Source of the DNA: Bradyrhizobium erythrophlei
GTDB taxonomy: Bacteria; Pseudomonadota; Alphaproteobacteria; Rhizobiales; Xanthobacteraceae
Reading direction: 5' to 3'
NCBI GenBank assembly: GCA_900129675.1
Contig: FSRD01000003.1
Location: 620,001 to 684,000, forward strand
Length of the DNA stretch: 64,000 bases
Shown: positions 7,939 through 16,095 of the stretch, in pieces
How the letters are laid out: the number at the start of each line of letters is the position of its first letter
How positions within the stretch are numbered: position 1 is the stretch's first letter
Made by a program: the position numbers and the translations under genes
Notes under the pieces: generated by a model
Databases searched by the model: none
The model's input: only the letters and a program-made list of their open reading frames with translations
What the model was told of the DNA's origin: nothing

Positions 7939-8454
7939 ATGACACTTCAGGTAGACGTGGCGCGTGGCCGCAATGTCGTCGCGCGCTGGTGCAACCTTGC
8001 CGAGCAACGGCTGGAATACCTCACCGAACTGTTCGAGACCGGGCGCTGGCGCCGCTTTCACAGCGAACTCGCCTTTCTCGAAAACATCCAGGAAGCCAAG
8101 GCCGCGGTCGAGACCTGGCGCGATCTGTTGAGCCGCGAGGCCCCGCCCGACAATTCAGCCGTCGATGTCTCCAGGCTCAGCGGTGCACGCCTGCCGCTGT
8201 CGCCTGGCGACAGATTGCGCGAGCGAGCACAACTGCGTCAGCCGCAACAGGCGCCAGTGGCGATCGCGCCGCCGCCGGTTATTCCGGAACGCGCAATCCC
8301 GCAAGATGTTCTGTTCGCGCTGGAAAATGAACTCATTGCCTTGGATGAGGCGCCTTCCACACCTGATGCGCCGGTCGCGAATGAGCCATCGTTAGCGGCG
8401 CTCGATCTCGACGCGATGCAGCATCGCTATCCGCTGCTGCGCAACGCGCTGTAG
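7939..8454 (+). CDS. TIGR03809 family protein
   Basis: 171 residues. The N-terminal half is a conserved helical block (RWCNLAEQRLEYLTELFETG, then WRRFHSELAFLENIQEAKAA). I recognise it as the TIGR03809 family, known mainly from Bradyrhizobium and close relatives. The C-terminal half is Pro/Ala-rich and less conserved, ending in MQHRYPLLRNAL. There is no signal peptide or membrane helix, so it is likely cytoplasmic. Its function is unknown. The convergent gene 24 bases away encodes a TIGR03808 protein; these families were defined together and the pairing suggests a shared process. Confidence 0.75.
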   Translation: MTLQVDVARGRNVVARWCNLAEQRLEYLTELFETGRWRRFHSELAFLENIQEAKAAVETWRDLLSREAPPDNSAVDVSRLSGARLPLSPGDRLRERAQLRQPQQAPVAIAPPPVIPERAIPQDVLFALENELIALDEAPSTPDAPVANEPSLAALDLDAMQHRYPLLRNAL

Positions 8455-8478
8455 AGGTTCGCGGATGCGACGAGTATT

Positions 8479-9849
8479 TTACCGCCGTACCGCATTGGTC
8501 CCGATCACCACCTGCGCGTAGCGCTGGGCGCCGTCGGCGGACAAGTCGGTGGTAATCGCGCGGGCGTGGTCGAGCCCGACCACGGCGCCGCGCGGGGTTT
8601 CCGAGATCATGTTGTTGTTGACCAGCGCCGTTCCCGCGCCCGGCGCCACCGATACGCCGACGCCGACAAAGGCGTTTCGGATCACATTGCCCGTGATGGC
8701 GACGTCGCGGAGATATTTACCCCAGCCGGCGACGATCCCGAACGACGGCGCGTTCTCGATCACATTGCCGGTGACGGAACTGTCGGCCTCGATATAGATG
8801 CCGACGCCGGCGTCGTCGTCCGGCGCGGTGCCGATCGGCCGCTTCGGGATCAAATTGCGGATGATGTTGCCCTGGACCACCGCGATGCGGCCGCCCTCGT
8901 TGAAATTGCAAACGGAGACGCCGACCGCTGCGCCATCGACGGTGTTGTTGGCGATGACAGCGCCCTCGAACGAGAATTCCGAATAGAGCGCGACCTCGCG
9001 GACATTGCTGACGCTGTTGCCCGATATGTGAATATTGGATGCCGAATTGCCGCGCACCGCCGAATAATCGCAGTTGCGGATGCGATTGCTCCGCACGATC
9101 ACGTTGCCGGCGCGGAAGGCATTGATGGCGTTGCCGTATTGCCCGGAGCCGCCGGGGCCGGCCTTGATGTCCTCGATGCGGTTGTCGGCAACCAGCGTGC
9201 CGTCATCGCCGATCGCGGTGCGCAGGATTTCGATGCCGTTGTCGTTGGTGCCGGTAATGGTATTGCGCGAGACGATCAGGCCTTGCGCGTCGAACGAAAC
9301 GACTGCGGTCGCCGCCATGTTGGTGAAAATATTGCCGCTGATGTCGCCGGAGATCTGTTCGAGCCAGATGCCGTTGCCGCCGCTGCCGGTGAGTTCGCAA
9401 TCGATGATGCGGACATCGCGCCCGCCGAGGCAATGCACGAGGCCGCGCCGCGTCGGCAGCGGGATGTTGCCGCCGTCGAAAATGATGCCGGAAAGGCCGA
9501 TGCTGCCGGCGCCTTCGCCTTGCAGCATCGACGGTCCGCCATTGAACGCGAGCTTGGTCGCGCCGCGGACGCCGACCAGCTGCGTGCCGCCCTGCAGCCG
9601 AAGCATGCCGGCGCGGTAGACGCCGGGCGGCAGCGCCAGCGGCACTTGCGCCCGCGCGGCCTCGTCGATGGCGCGCTGCAAATTTCTGGTCTGATCGTCA
9701 GGGCTGCCGGGCCGAACGCCATATTGCGTGACGTCGCGCCCAAGCGCGGAAGTGAGCGGTGCCGCGCGGGCGGTATCCGGCGACATCGCCAGCGCGCCGG
9801 CAACGCCGGCGGCGGATGCGCCCATCAGATGGCGGCGGTTGACGTCCAT
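8479..9849 (-). CDS. Tat-exported right-handed beta-helix protein (TIGR03808)
   Basis: 456 residues from ATG 9849. The N-terminus has a twin-arginine signal (NRRHLMG, then a hydrophobic Ala/Gly stretch and ARAAP). The body consists of short repeated strands with many Asn and Gly (ISGNIF, VSRNTITG, ISGNSVSN, ITGNVIRN), the mark of a parallel beta-helix of the pectate lyase type. This matches TIGR03808, the twin-arginine-translocated repeat protein family. The start at 9849 has GCGAGGG upstream, while an upstream ATG at 9885 has none. No catalytic residues of a known polysaccharide lyase could be assigned; binding or processing of a glycan at the cell surface is a guess. Confidence 0.82.
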   Translation of the reverse strand: MDVNRRHLMGASAAGVAGALAMSPDTARAAPLTSALGRDVTQYGVRPGSPDDQTRNLQRAIDEAARAQVPLALPPGVYRAGMLRLQGGTQLVGVRGATKLAFNGGPSMLQGEGAGSIGLSGIIFDGGNIPLPTRRGLVHCLGGRDVRIIDCELTGSGGNGIWLEQISGDISGNIFTNMAATAVVSFDAQGLIVSRNTITGTNDNGIEILRTAIGDDGTLVADNRIEDIKAGPGGSGQYGNAINAFRAGNVIVRSNRIRNCDYSAVRGNSASNIHISGNSVSNVREVALYSEFSFEGAVIANNTVDGAAVGVSVCNFNEGGRIAVVQGNIIRNLIPKRPIGTAPDDDAGVGIYIEADSSVTGNVIENAPSFGIVAGWGKYLRDVAITGNVIRNAFVGVGVSVAPGAGTALVNNNMISETPRGAVVGLDHARAITTDLSADGAQRYAQVVIGTNAVRR

Positions 9850-9994
9850 GGTTGAATGGCCCTCGCGCAACGCACGTTTCGGCATTCGCGTGTTCTACGT
9901 AACGCCAAAATGCGGCGGCGCGTGGTGAAGAGGACGTGAGAGCGCGGCGATTATTGGAGGTAGGGTTAATGTCGGGTGCGAGAAGCACTGTGCT

Positions 9995-10084
9995 GTAGGG
10001 TGGGCAAAGCGACAGCGTGCCCACCATTTCGTTCAATCGATGTGAATGGTGGGCACGGCGCAAGCGCGCCTTTGCCCACCCTAC
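9995..10084. repeat. Palindromic intergenic repeat (GTAGGGTGGGCAAAG family)
   Basis: The 90-base element begins GTAGGGTGGGCAAAG and ends CTTTGCCCACCCTAC, with a second pair of internal arms (GTGCCCACCATT and AATGGTGGGCAC). This forms a long hairpin. Such elements are common between Bradyrhizobium genes. Its right end overlaps the stop codon of the pyroglutamyl-peptidase gene, so the hairpin would protect or end that transcript. Confidence 0.85.
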
Positions 10085-10734
10085 GAACTTCGCACCACCT
10101 GCCGCGTCAGCTTCACCATCTCCAGCAGCACCGCCTCGCCGGCATCAACCAGTTCTTCCAGCGTGATGCGGGGTGAGCCCTTCCGCCGGGACGTGCCGCC
10201 GCGGGCAAGCAGCGGCACGTGGACGAACGCGGCGAGGCGAGGGCCATTGTCGCTCCGCGCGGCCTCGATCGCGCGCCAGCTCAGATAATTGCAGAGATAG
10301 CTGCCGGCGTCGCGCGAGGCGCGGGCGTCTATTCCGGTGCCGACCGCCGCGCGCAGCAATTTGGCCGTATGCGGGCCGAACATTCTGGCGTCGGCGTCAC
10401 TGAGGATCGATCCCTTGCGCGCGCGGGTTCGATCGGCGTCCGGCCATAGCGTGGTGACGGCATTGCGGGCGCGGGTCTCGACCCGCAGATGCGCGGTGCG
10501 GCCGGCGAGGCCGAACATCAACAGCGCCTGCGGCCGGTGCTTTGCCAATAGCAGCGGCAGTTCGCGATCGACGGTCGCGTAGGTGACGTGGAAGATGTGG
10601 CCGATGAGCTCGACATCGCCGAGCGCCGGGCGGCGCAGCCGCTTTAGCCGCGCCACCAGTGCTTGCGTCGGATTGAACGGCGCGCCGGGAAACGGACCGA
10701 AACCGGTGATGAGAATGCGAAGCTTTGCGCTCAC
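10081..10734 (-). CDS. pcp: Pyroglutamyl-peptidase I (C15)
   Basis: 217 residues from GTG 10734. The protein starts ILITGFGPFPGAPFNPT, the classic beginning of C15 peptidases. The expected triad can be located: Glu in AHLRVETRARN, Cys in DAGSYLCNYLSW and His in AAFVHVP. It removes N-terminal pyroglutamate from peptides in the cytoplasm. The GTG overlaps the TGA of meaB by four bases (GTGA), so the two are translated together; no functional link with methylmalonyl-CoA metabolism is known. The stop codon lies inside a palindromic repeat. Confidence 0.88.
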   Translation of the reverse strand: MSAKLRILITGFGPFPGAPFNPTQALVARLKRLRRPALGDVELIGHIFHVTYATVDRELPLLLAKHRPQALLMFGLAGRTAHLRVETRARNAVTTLWPDADRTRARKGSILSDADARMFGPHTAKLLRAAVGTGIDARASRDAGSYLCNYLSWRAIEAARSDNGPRLAAFVHVPLLARGGTSRRKGSPRITLEELVDAGEAVLLEMVKLTRQVVRSS

Positions 10735-11717
10735 CGCAGCATCTCCGCGATCTCTGCGGCGGCGACCGCCGGCGTGATCCGGCCGTCTGCGACCTCGGCT
10801 TCGGTCTTTTTCACTTTCGCCCGGATCGCCGGATCGGAGCGCAGCCGCGCCATCATCCGCTGCTCCAGCATCGACCACATCCATTTCACCTGCTGCTCGC
10901 GCCGCCGTGCGGCGAACTCGCCGGAGGCATTCATGGCGGTGCGGTGGTCCAGGATATTCTGCCACAGCGCCTCCATGCCAGTTCCGGTCAGCGCCGAGTA
11001 GGTCAGGACCGGCGGATGCCAATGCTCCGAGCGGGGGGTAAGGATATGCAGCGCGCCACGATATTCGGCGGCCGCAAGATTGGCGCGCTTGATGTTGTCG
11101 CCGTCGGCCTTGTTGATCGCGATCATGTCGGCGAGTTCGACCAGACCTTTCTTGATGCCCTGCAATTCGTCGCCGGCGCCGGGCAGCATCAGCGCCAGGA
11201 AGAAATCGGTCATGTCGCAGACCGCGGTCTCGGACTGGCCGATGCCGACGGTTTCCACCAGCACCACGTCGAAGCCGGCGGCCTCGCACAACAGCATCGC
11301 CTCACGGGTTTTTGCGGCGACCCCGCCGAGCGTGCCGGACGCCGGCGAGGGCCGGATGAAGGCGCCGTCGGAGCCAGAGAGCCGCGCCATCCGCGTCTTG
11401 TCGCCGAGGATCGAGCCGCCGGTGCGCGCCGACGACGGGTCCACCGCAAGCACCGCAACCTTGTGAGCGCGCTCGATCAGGAACATGCCGAGCGCGTCGA
11501 TGGTGGTGGATTTGCCGACGCCGGGCGAGCCGGTGATGCCGACACGGATCGCCTTGCCGGTGTCCGGCAGCAACGCCTGCACCAGATCGCGCGCCGCGGC
11601 CTGATGATCGGCGCGGCGGCTTTCGATCAGCGTAATCGCGCGCGCCAGCGCCGCGCGGTGCCCTGCGCGGAGGTCTTGAGCGAGAACGGTGATGTCGATG
11701 GGCTTGTTGCTGATCAT
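10731..11717 (-). CDS. meaB: MeaB/ArgK G3E-type GTPase, methylmalonyl-CoA mutase chaperone
   Basis: 328 residues. Walker A is GSPGVGKST, followed by VDPSSARTGGSILGDKTRM, Walker B/G3 at VVLVETVGIGQSE, and the base-recognition NKAD. These are the marks of MeaB/ArgK. MeaB loads and protects the adenosylcobalamin cofactor of methylmalonyl-CoA mutase. The mutase genes lie upstream on the same strand (13317-17961), but a DUF3298 gene and an MntA/HepT pair stand in between. ATG 11717 (MISNKPIDIT) is preferred; an upstream start at 11759 would overlap hepT. Confidence 0.9.
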   Translation of the reverse strand: MISNKPIDITVLAQDLRAGHRAALARAITLIESRRADHQAAARDLVQALLPDTGKAIRVGITGSPGVGKSTTIDALGMFLIERAHKVAVLAVDPSSARTGGSILGDKTRMARLSGSDGAFIRPSPASGTLGGVAAKTREAMLLCEAAGFDVVLVETVGIGQSETAVCDMTDFFLALMLPGAGDELQGIKKGLVELADMIAINKADGDNIKRANLAAAEYRGALHILTPRSEHWHPPVLTYSALTGTGMEALWQNILDHRTAMNASGEFAARRREQQVKWMWSMLEQRMMARLRSDPAIRAKVKKTEAEVADGRITPAVAAAEIAEMLR

Positions 11718-11742
11718 CGTAGATTTCGAACGCGCGGGTCCT

Positions 11743-12087
11743 TCATTTGCTGGACGCACGAATGCGGCGTTCGACCACCGACCTCAAGGGTGGCAAATGA
11801 TTCTTGATAATGTCCCAAACAACTTCGGCTTTGGTTGTGTGGTAAGCATGTCGCAGGAGATTTCCGAAGTCGATCATTTTCCGCCAGTCGATATCAGCTT
11901 CCTCTTGTTTGATCTTCTCGGGGATCGTTCGCGATGCCTCGCAGACAATTTCCAGCAAGCGCTCGGTCAGGAGACGAACTCGTCGATCAGGTGCAAATTG
12001 GGCAAAGCTTGCACCTCCTACGACTTCTTCAATCTCGGTAATGGCTTCCAGAATGTCCCGTAGCCGGTCTTCGACGGTAGGCGGCAT
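11743..12087 (-). CDS. hepT: HepT-like HEPN ribonuclease toxin (DUF86), variant active motif
   Basis: 114 helical residues with the DUF86/HEPN pattern. HepT toxins carry RX4HXY; here the aligned stretch reads GNLLRHAY, so H80 and Y82 remain but the usual first Arg is Gly75, and an Arg (R79) sits just before the His. The rest (KAEVVWDIIKNHLPPL) fits the family. Its ATG directly follows the TGA of mntA. In known systems MntA adds AMP groups to the HepT tyrosine to silence it. Whether this variant still cuts RNA is open. Confidence 0.8.
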   Translation of the reverse strand: MPPTVEDRLRDILEAITEIEEVVGGASFAQFAPDRRVRLLTERLLEIVCEASRTIPEKIKQEEADIDWRKMIDFGNLLRHAYHTTKAEVVWDIIKNHLPPLRSVVERRIRASSK

Positions 12088-12402
12088 TCAGAACACCTCG
12101 ATCAAATCGTCGGCGATCCGCTCGGCGATGCGGGGCTTCAGCAGTTCTCGCATCGAGATCTGCACATGGAGACCGGTAGCGTCCTCAATCAAATGCGAGG
12201 CTTTGAACAGATCGAAGGGCGGCAACTCGCCGCGAGCAGTGCTATCGACAAGTATATCAAGATCACTATCCGGACGCGCATCGCCACGCGCCCGCGATCC
12301 AAATACGGCGAGCTTGGTCACGCCTTGGGCTTTGAGCGCAGGAGCGAGCTCGCGCAATTTGGCGATGATGGTTTCGACCGGGATGTCCGCAATGTCGCTC
12401 AT
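12088..12402 (-). CDS. mntA: MntA-like nucleotidyltransferase antitoxin
   Basis: 104 residues, a minimal nucleotidyltransferase. The signature GSX10DXD is intact: G35-S36 in VFGSRARGDARPDSDLDI, then D47 and D49. Such proteins next to HepT/DUF86 transfer AMP to the toxin. Size and gene order (nucleotidyltransferase first, HEPN second, stop and start abutting) match the type VII MntA/HepT toxin-antitoxin arrangement. The pair lies between the mutase large-subunit gene and meaB, suggesting insertion into an older locus. Confidence 0.88.
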   Translation of the reverse strand: MSDIADIPVETIIAKLRELAPALKAQGVTKLAVFGSRARGDARPDSDLDILVDSTARGELPPFDLFKASHLIEDATGLHVQISMRELLKPRIAERIADDLIEVF

Positions 12403-12452
12403 GGCCGGATATTACCACATGGGTCGGGTCCGCACACCTCCTCAGATGGGCT

Positions 12453-12480
12453 ATCCATATCCACCGGCTCCCATATGGAT
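12453..12480. other. Hairpin just after the DUF3298 gene
   Basis: ATCCATAT (12453-12460) and ATATGGAT (12473-12480) pair over eight bases with a 12-base loop, six bases beyond the DUF3298 stop. No T-run follows on either strand, so it is at best a weak terminator. Confidence 0.4.
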
Positions 12481-12486
12481 CGGTCA

Positions 12487-13278
12487 TTATTGATCGTCGT
12501 CGCCCTTGGGCCGCGCGCCGGCGAAGATGGTGGCGCCTTCCGGCGTTAGATAGGGTTTTAGCGTCTCCCACGGCACGAACGCGACATACTCGCCTTCGAC
12601 ATAGGGGCCGACCGCATAGGGCGGGTAGTGGAAGGTGAGGCCGGAACTCTTGCCGGCCACGGACGACGGCGCCAGCGTCACTGCGCCGATCTTGAGCAGG
12701 GTGGGCTTGATATCCTTGTACCATTCCGCCGTCGCCGTCTCGCTGGTGTCGCGTTTCTTCTTCTCGACATTGAGCGAGGCGGTGACGATCTTGACCATCG
12801 CCTTCATGGTCGGGCCGTCGTCGGCGGTCTCGGTGAAGAACGGGCGGATGCTGATGCGCTTGTTAGCTGTCTTGTCCCACAGGATGGTGTTGACGTCGGA
12901 ATTGGGATGCGCGCCGCCGGTGTCCATGTAGTCGGACCTGACGATGCTGACATAGCGACCGTCGACCACCGAGCGCGTCTCGTATTTCCGCTCCATCGAC
13001 CATGCGCCGTTGCGGAACATTTGCGGGTCTTGCTTGCGTTCCTTCCCGGCGTCAGTGCGGTTCTTCTCCGCCCATGCCTTGCCCTCGGCGAGACAATCCG
13101 CCGCCAGCGCCGGATCGGCCTTGATCTTGTCGTCGAGGAATACGCCGGCGTCGATCGATTTGGTCTTGATCGCGGCGTCGGGCTTGGGGTCGGCAGCGAG
13201 GGCCGGCAAGGCCACGCACGCGAATGCGCCGACGAGGCTCATCCGGCGAACGAACGTAACGAATGCAGCGGAGCGCAC
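12487..13278 (-). CDS. Exported DUF3298 domain protein (RsiV-like)
   Basis: 263 residues with a signal peptide (RRMSLVGAFACVALPALAA, cleavage after ALA). The C-terminal half carries the DUF3298 pattern also seen in the RsiV periplasmic domain: SDYMDTGGAHPNSDVNTI, then AVGPYVEGEYVAFVPWETL near residues 220-245. It is a free periplasmic protein with no membrane anchor or anti-sigma part. Its role is unknown; lysozyme binding is known for RsiV itself, but nothing here shows it. It lies 38 bases after the mutase large-subunit gene on the same strand. Confidence 0.75.
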   Translation of the reverse strand: MRSAAFVTFVRRMSLVGAFACVALPALAADPKPDAAIKTKSIDAGVFLDDKIKADPALAADCLAEGKAWAEKNRTDAGKERKQDPQMFRNGAWSMERKYETRSVVDGRYVSIVRSDYMDTGGAHPNSDVNTILWDKTANKRISIRPFFTETADDGPTMKAMVKIVTASLNVEKKKRDTSETATAEWYKDIKPTLLKIGAVTLAPSSVAGKSSGLTFHYPPYAVGPYVEGEYVAFVPWETLKPYLTPEGATIFAGARPKGDDDQ

Positions 13279-13316
13279 GGGAATTCCTTTGAAGCAATGG
13301 GAGACAAGGAGCGGAA

Positions 13317-15473
13317 TTACTCCGCAGCCTCGCTATGGCCGAGCCGGGCGTTGAGCTTGTGGATCAGCTCTTCGGCGGCGTCCGCGATCACGGTGCCGGG
13401 CGGGAAGATCGCTTCCGCGCCGGCCTTGTAGAGCGCGTCATAATCCTGAGGCGGCACCACGCCGCCGATGATGATCATGATGTCTTCGCGGCCCTGCTTC
13501 TTCAGCGCGGCCTTTAGTTCCGGCACCGCGGTGAGATGCGCGGCGGCCAGCGACGAGACGCCGAGGATATGGACGTCGTTCTCGACCGCCTGCCGCGCCG
13601 CTTCCTCGGCGGTGGCAAACAGCGGCCCGATATCGACATCGAAGCCGACATCGGCAAAGGCGGAGGCGATCACCTTCTGGCCGCGGTCGTGGCCGTCCTG
13701 GCCGATCTTGGCGACCAGGATGCGCGGGCGGCGGCCCTCGGCATCCTCGAACGCATCGATCAATGCCTGCACCTTTTCGACCCGGTTGGACATGGTGGAC
13801 GCCTCCCGCTTGTAGACGCCGGTGATGGATTTGATTTCGGCGCGGTGCCGGCCGAACACCTTCTCCATCGCGTCCGAAATTTCGCCGACGGTGGCCTTGG
13901 CGCGGGCGGCGTCGATCGCCAGCGCCAGCAAATTACCGTTGCCTTCGCCGGCGCTGCGGGTCAGCGCCGCCAGCGCGTCGTCGACGTCCTTCTGATTGCG
14001 TTCCTGCTTCAGCCGCGACAGCTTGTCGATCTGCAGGCGCCGCACCGTGGAGTTTTCGACCTTCAGCACGTCGATGGCGGCTTCATTGACCGGCTTGTAT
14101 TTGTTGACGCCGATCACCGCCTGCTGTCCGGCGTCGATCCGGGCCTGCGTCTTGGCGGAGGCTTCCTCGATCCGCAGCTTTGGCACGCCGGCCTCGATGG
14201 CTTTCGCCATGCCGCCGAGCGCCTCGACCTCCTGGATGTGGCCCCAGGCTTTTGCGGCGAGATCGCGGGTCAGCCGCTCCACATAATAGGAGCCGCCCCA
14301 GGGATCGATGATGCGGTTGGTGCCGCTTTCCTGCTGCAGGAACAATTGCGTGTTGCGGGCGATGCGGGCGGAGAAGTCGGTCGGCAACGCCAACGCTTCG
14401 TCGAGCGCATTGGTGTGCAGCGACTGGGTATGGCCTTGGGTCGCCGCCATCGCCTCGATGGTGGTGCGCATCACGTTGTTGTAGACGTCCTGCGCGGTCA
14501 GCGACCAGCCGGAGGTCTGGCAATGGGTGCGCAGCGACAGCGAGCGCGGATCCTTCGGATTGAACTGCGTCAACAGCTTGGCCCACAGCAAGCGCGCGGC
14601 GCGCATCTTGGCGACTTCCATGAAAAAATTCATGCCGATCGCCCAGAAGAACGACAGCCGCGGCGCGAAGCGGTCGACATCGAGGCCCGCGGCAAGGCCG
14701 GCGCGCAGATATTCGACGCCGTCGGCCAGTGTATAGGCGAGTTCGAGGTCCTGCGTCGCGCCGGCTTCCTGCATGTGATAGCCGGAGATCGAAATCGAAT
14801 TGTATTTCGGCATCTTTTGCGAGGTGTAGGCAAAAATGTCGGAGATGATCCGCATCGAGGGCGCCGGCGGATAGATATAGGTGTTGCGCACCATGAACTC
14901 TTTCAGGATGTCGTTCTGGATCGTCCCTGAAAGTTTCTCCGGCGGCACGCCCTGTTCTTCGGCGGCGGCGACGAACAGCGCGAGAATCGGCAGCACCGCG
15001 CCGTTCATGGTCATCGACACGCTCATCTGGTCGAGCGGGATCCCCGAAAACAGCGTGCGCATGTCGTAGATCGAGTCGATCGCGACGCCGGCCATGCCGA
15101 CGTCGCCGGTGACGCGCGGATGATCGGAATCGTAGCCGCGGTGGGTGGCGAGGTCGAACGCGACGGAGAGGCCCTTTTGCCCGGCGGCGAGGTTGCGGCG
15201 ATAGAACGCGTTGGAATCTTCCGCCGTCGAGAACCCGGCATATTGCCGGATGGTCCAGGGCTGGTTGACATACATGGTCGGGTAGGGGCCGCGCAGATAG
15301 GGCGCGATGCCGGGCCAGGTCTCCAGAAAGTCGATGCCTTCGAGATCGGCCTCGCCATAGCCGGGCTTTACGGGGATGCCCTCGGGCGTGAGCCAGGGCT
15401 CGGCGCTGCCGGCAGGCATTGCCGCAGCGACGGGCTCGAAAGAGACATCAGCGAAGTTCGGTATGCGGCTCAT
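13317..15473 (-). CDS. mutB: Methylmalonyl-CoA mutase large subunit
   Basis: 718 residues from ATG 15473 (GAGG nine bases upstream). Conserved parts include TMYVNQPWTIRQYAGFSTAE near the N-terminus, ISISGYHMQEAGA in the barrel, and the cobalamin-binding DGHDRGQKVIASAF, where His is the lower cobalt ligand (DxHxxG). The C-terminal GG motif reads IIIGGVVPPQDY. It interconverts methylmalonyl-CoA and succinyl-CoA with adenosylcobalamin, ending propionate, odd-chain fatty acid and branched amino acid breakdown. The small subunit is upstream on the same strand with a GFA gene between. Confidence 0.95.
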   Translation of the reverse strand: MSRIPNFADVSFEPVAAAMPAGSAEPWLTPEGIPVKPGYGEADLEGIDFLETWPGIAPYLRGPYPTMYVNQPWTIRQYAGFSTAEDSNAFYRRNLAAGQKGLSVAFDLATHRGYDSDHPRVTGDVGMAGVAIDSIYDMRTLFSGIPLDQMSVSMTMNGAVLPILALFVAAAEEQGVPPEKLSGTIQNDILKEFMVRNTYIYPPAPSMRIISDIFAYTSQKMPKYNSISISGYHMQEAGATQDLELAYTLADGVEYLRAGLAAGLDVDRFAPRLSFFWAIGMNFFMEVAKMRAARLLWAKLLTQFNPKDPRSLSLRTHCQTSGWSLTAQDVYNNVMRTTIEAMAATQGHTQSLHTNALDEALALPTDFSARIARNTQLFLQQESGTNRIIDPWGGSYYVERLTRDLAAKAWGHIQEVEALGGMAKAIEAGVPKLRIEEASAKTQARIDAGQQAVIGVNKYKPVNEAAIDVLKVENSTVRRLQIDKLSRLKQERNQKDVDDALAALTRSAGEGNGNLLALAIDAARAKATVGEISDAMEKVFGRHRAEIKSITGVYKREASTMSNRVEKVQALIDAFEDAEGRRPRILVAKIGQDGHDRGQKVIASAFADVGFDVDIGPLFATAEEAARQAVENDVHILGVSSLAAAHLTAVPELKAALKKQGREDIMIIIGGVVPPQDYDALYKAGAEAIFPPGTVIADAAEELIHKLNARLGHSEAAE

Positions 15474-15489
15474 TCTGCTAGCCTCGTTC

Positions 15490-15575
15490 GTCATGGCCGG
15501 ACTTGTTCCGGCCATCCACGTCCTTTTCGTTGCCGAAGCAAGACGTGGATGCCCGGGACGAGCCCGGGCATGACG
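15490..15575. repeat. Palindromic intergenic repeat (two nested hairpins)
   Basis: The element starts GTCATGGCCGGACTTG and ends CCCGGGCATGAC. Outer arms pair TCATG with CATGA; inner stems are GGCCGGAC/TTCCGGCC and CCCGGGAC/AGCCCGGG, and ATCCACGTC pairs with GACGTGGAT. It lies just upstream of the mutB start. Elements of this kind occur in many copies in Bradyrhizobium genomes. Confidence 0.85.
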
Positions 15576-15628
15576 GGTTGATAGCGACAATATCATAGCC
15601 GGCCATGAGCGTCATTGCGTTGCCAGCC

Positions 15629-16093
15629 TCACTCATGGTCCGGATGCTGGTGGCTGACGATGCCAATTGCCGTTTCCGGCCCGTAATTCTGCAACGTGGT
15701 CAGGCTCGGCATGTTGGCGATGCCGACTACCCAGCCGAGCCGGGATTCGGTTCCATACTGCCTGGTTGGTATGATCTGATCCGGCCGGTCGAACGTACCG
15801 GTCATGATCTCGATCCGCGGGCCGTCGATGCGGCGAAAGCTGAGCGGCGTGCCACAATCCCTGCAAAAGTCACGCACGGCGATGGAGGACGACTGAAACG
15901 CCGCCGGCTTGCCGCGGGTCCAGGCGAAATCGGCATTCTCGATGTCGGCGAATGAAGCGAACGGCGCGCCGGAGGCCTTTTGGCACATCCGGCAATGACA
16001 GATGCTGATCTTGGCCGGAAGCCCCGATAGCGCAAAGCGGACGGCGCCGCATTGGCAGCCGCCGGTCAGGACGGTCTTGGTCTCCTCGGTCAT
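15629..16093 (-). CDS. GFA/CENP-V family zinc protein
   Basis: 154 residues. Zinc ligands of the GFA fold are all visible: GCQCGAVRF near residue 12, ICHCRMCQKASG around 32-43, and FCRDCGTPLSF around 78-88. The name comes from a glutathione-dependent formaldehyde-activating enzyme, but most members have no proven reaction. ATG 16093 lies two bases after the mutA stop and has GGAG five bases upstream; a GTG at 16099 overlapping the stop is an alternative. It is encoded between the two mutase subunit genes, so co-transcription is very likely; whether it acts in that pathway is unknown. Confidence 0.85.
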   Translation of the reverse strand: MTEETKTVLTGGCQCGAVRFALSGLPAKISICHCRMCQKASGAPFASFADIENADFAWTRGKPAAFQSSSIAVRDFCRDCGTPLSFRRIDGPRIEIMTGTFDRPDQIIPTRQYGTESRLGWVVGIANMPSLTTLQNYGPETAIGIVSHQHPDHE

Positions 16094-16095
16094 GC

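Noticed and set aside
8566..9855. 429-codon open frame on the plus strand opposite TIGR03808
   Set aside because: Antisense artefact with strongly biased Asp/Ala/Arg composition; the Tat signal and beta-helix repeats are on the minus strand.
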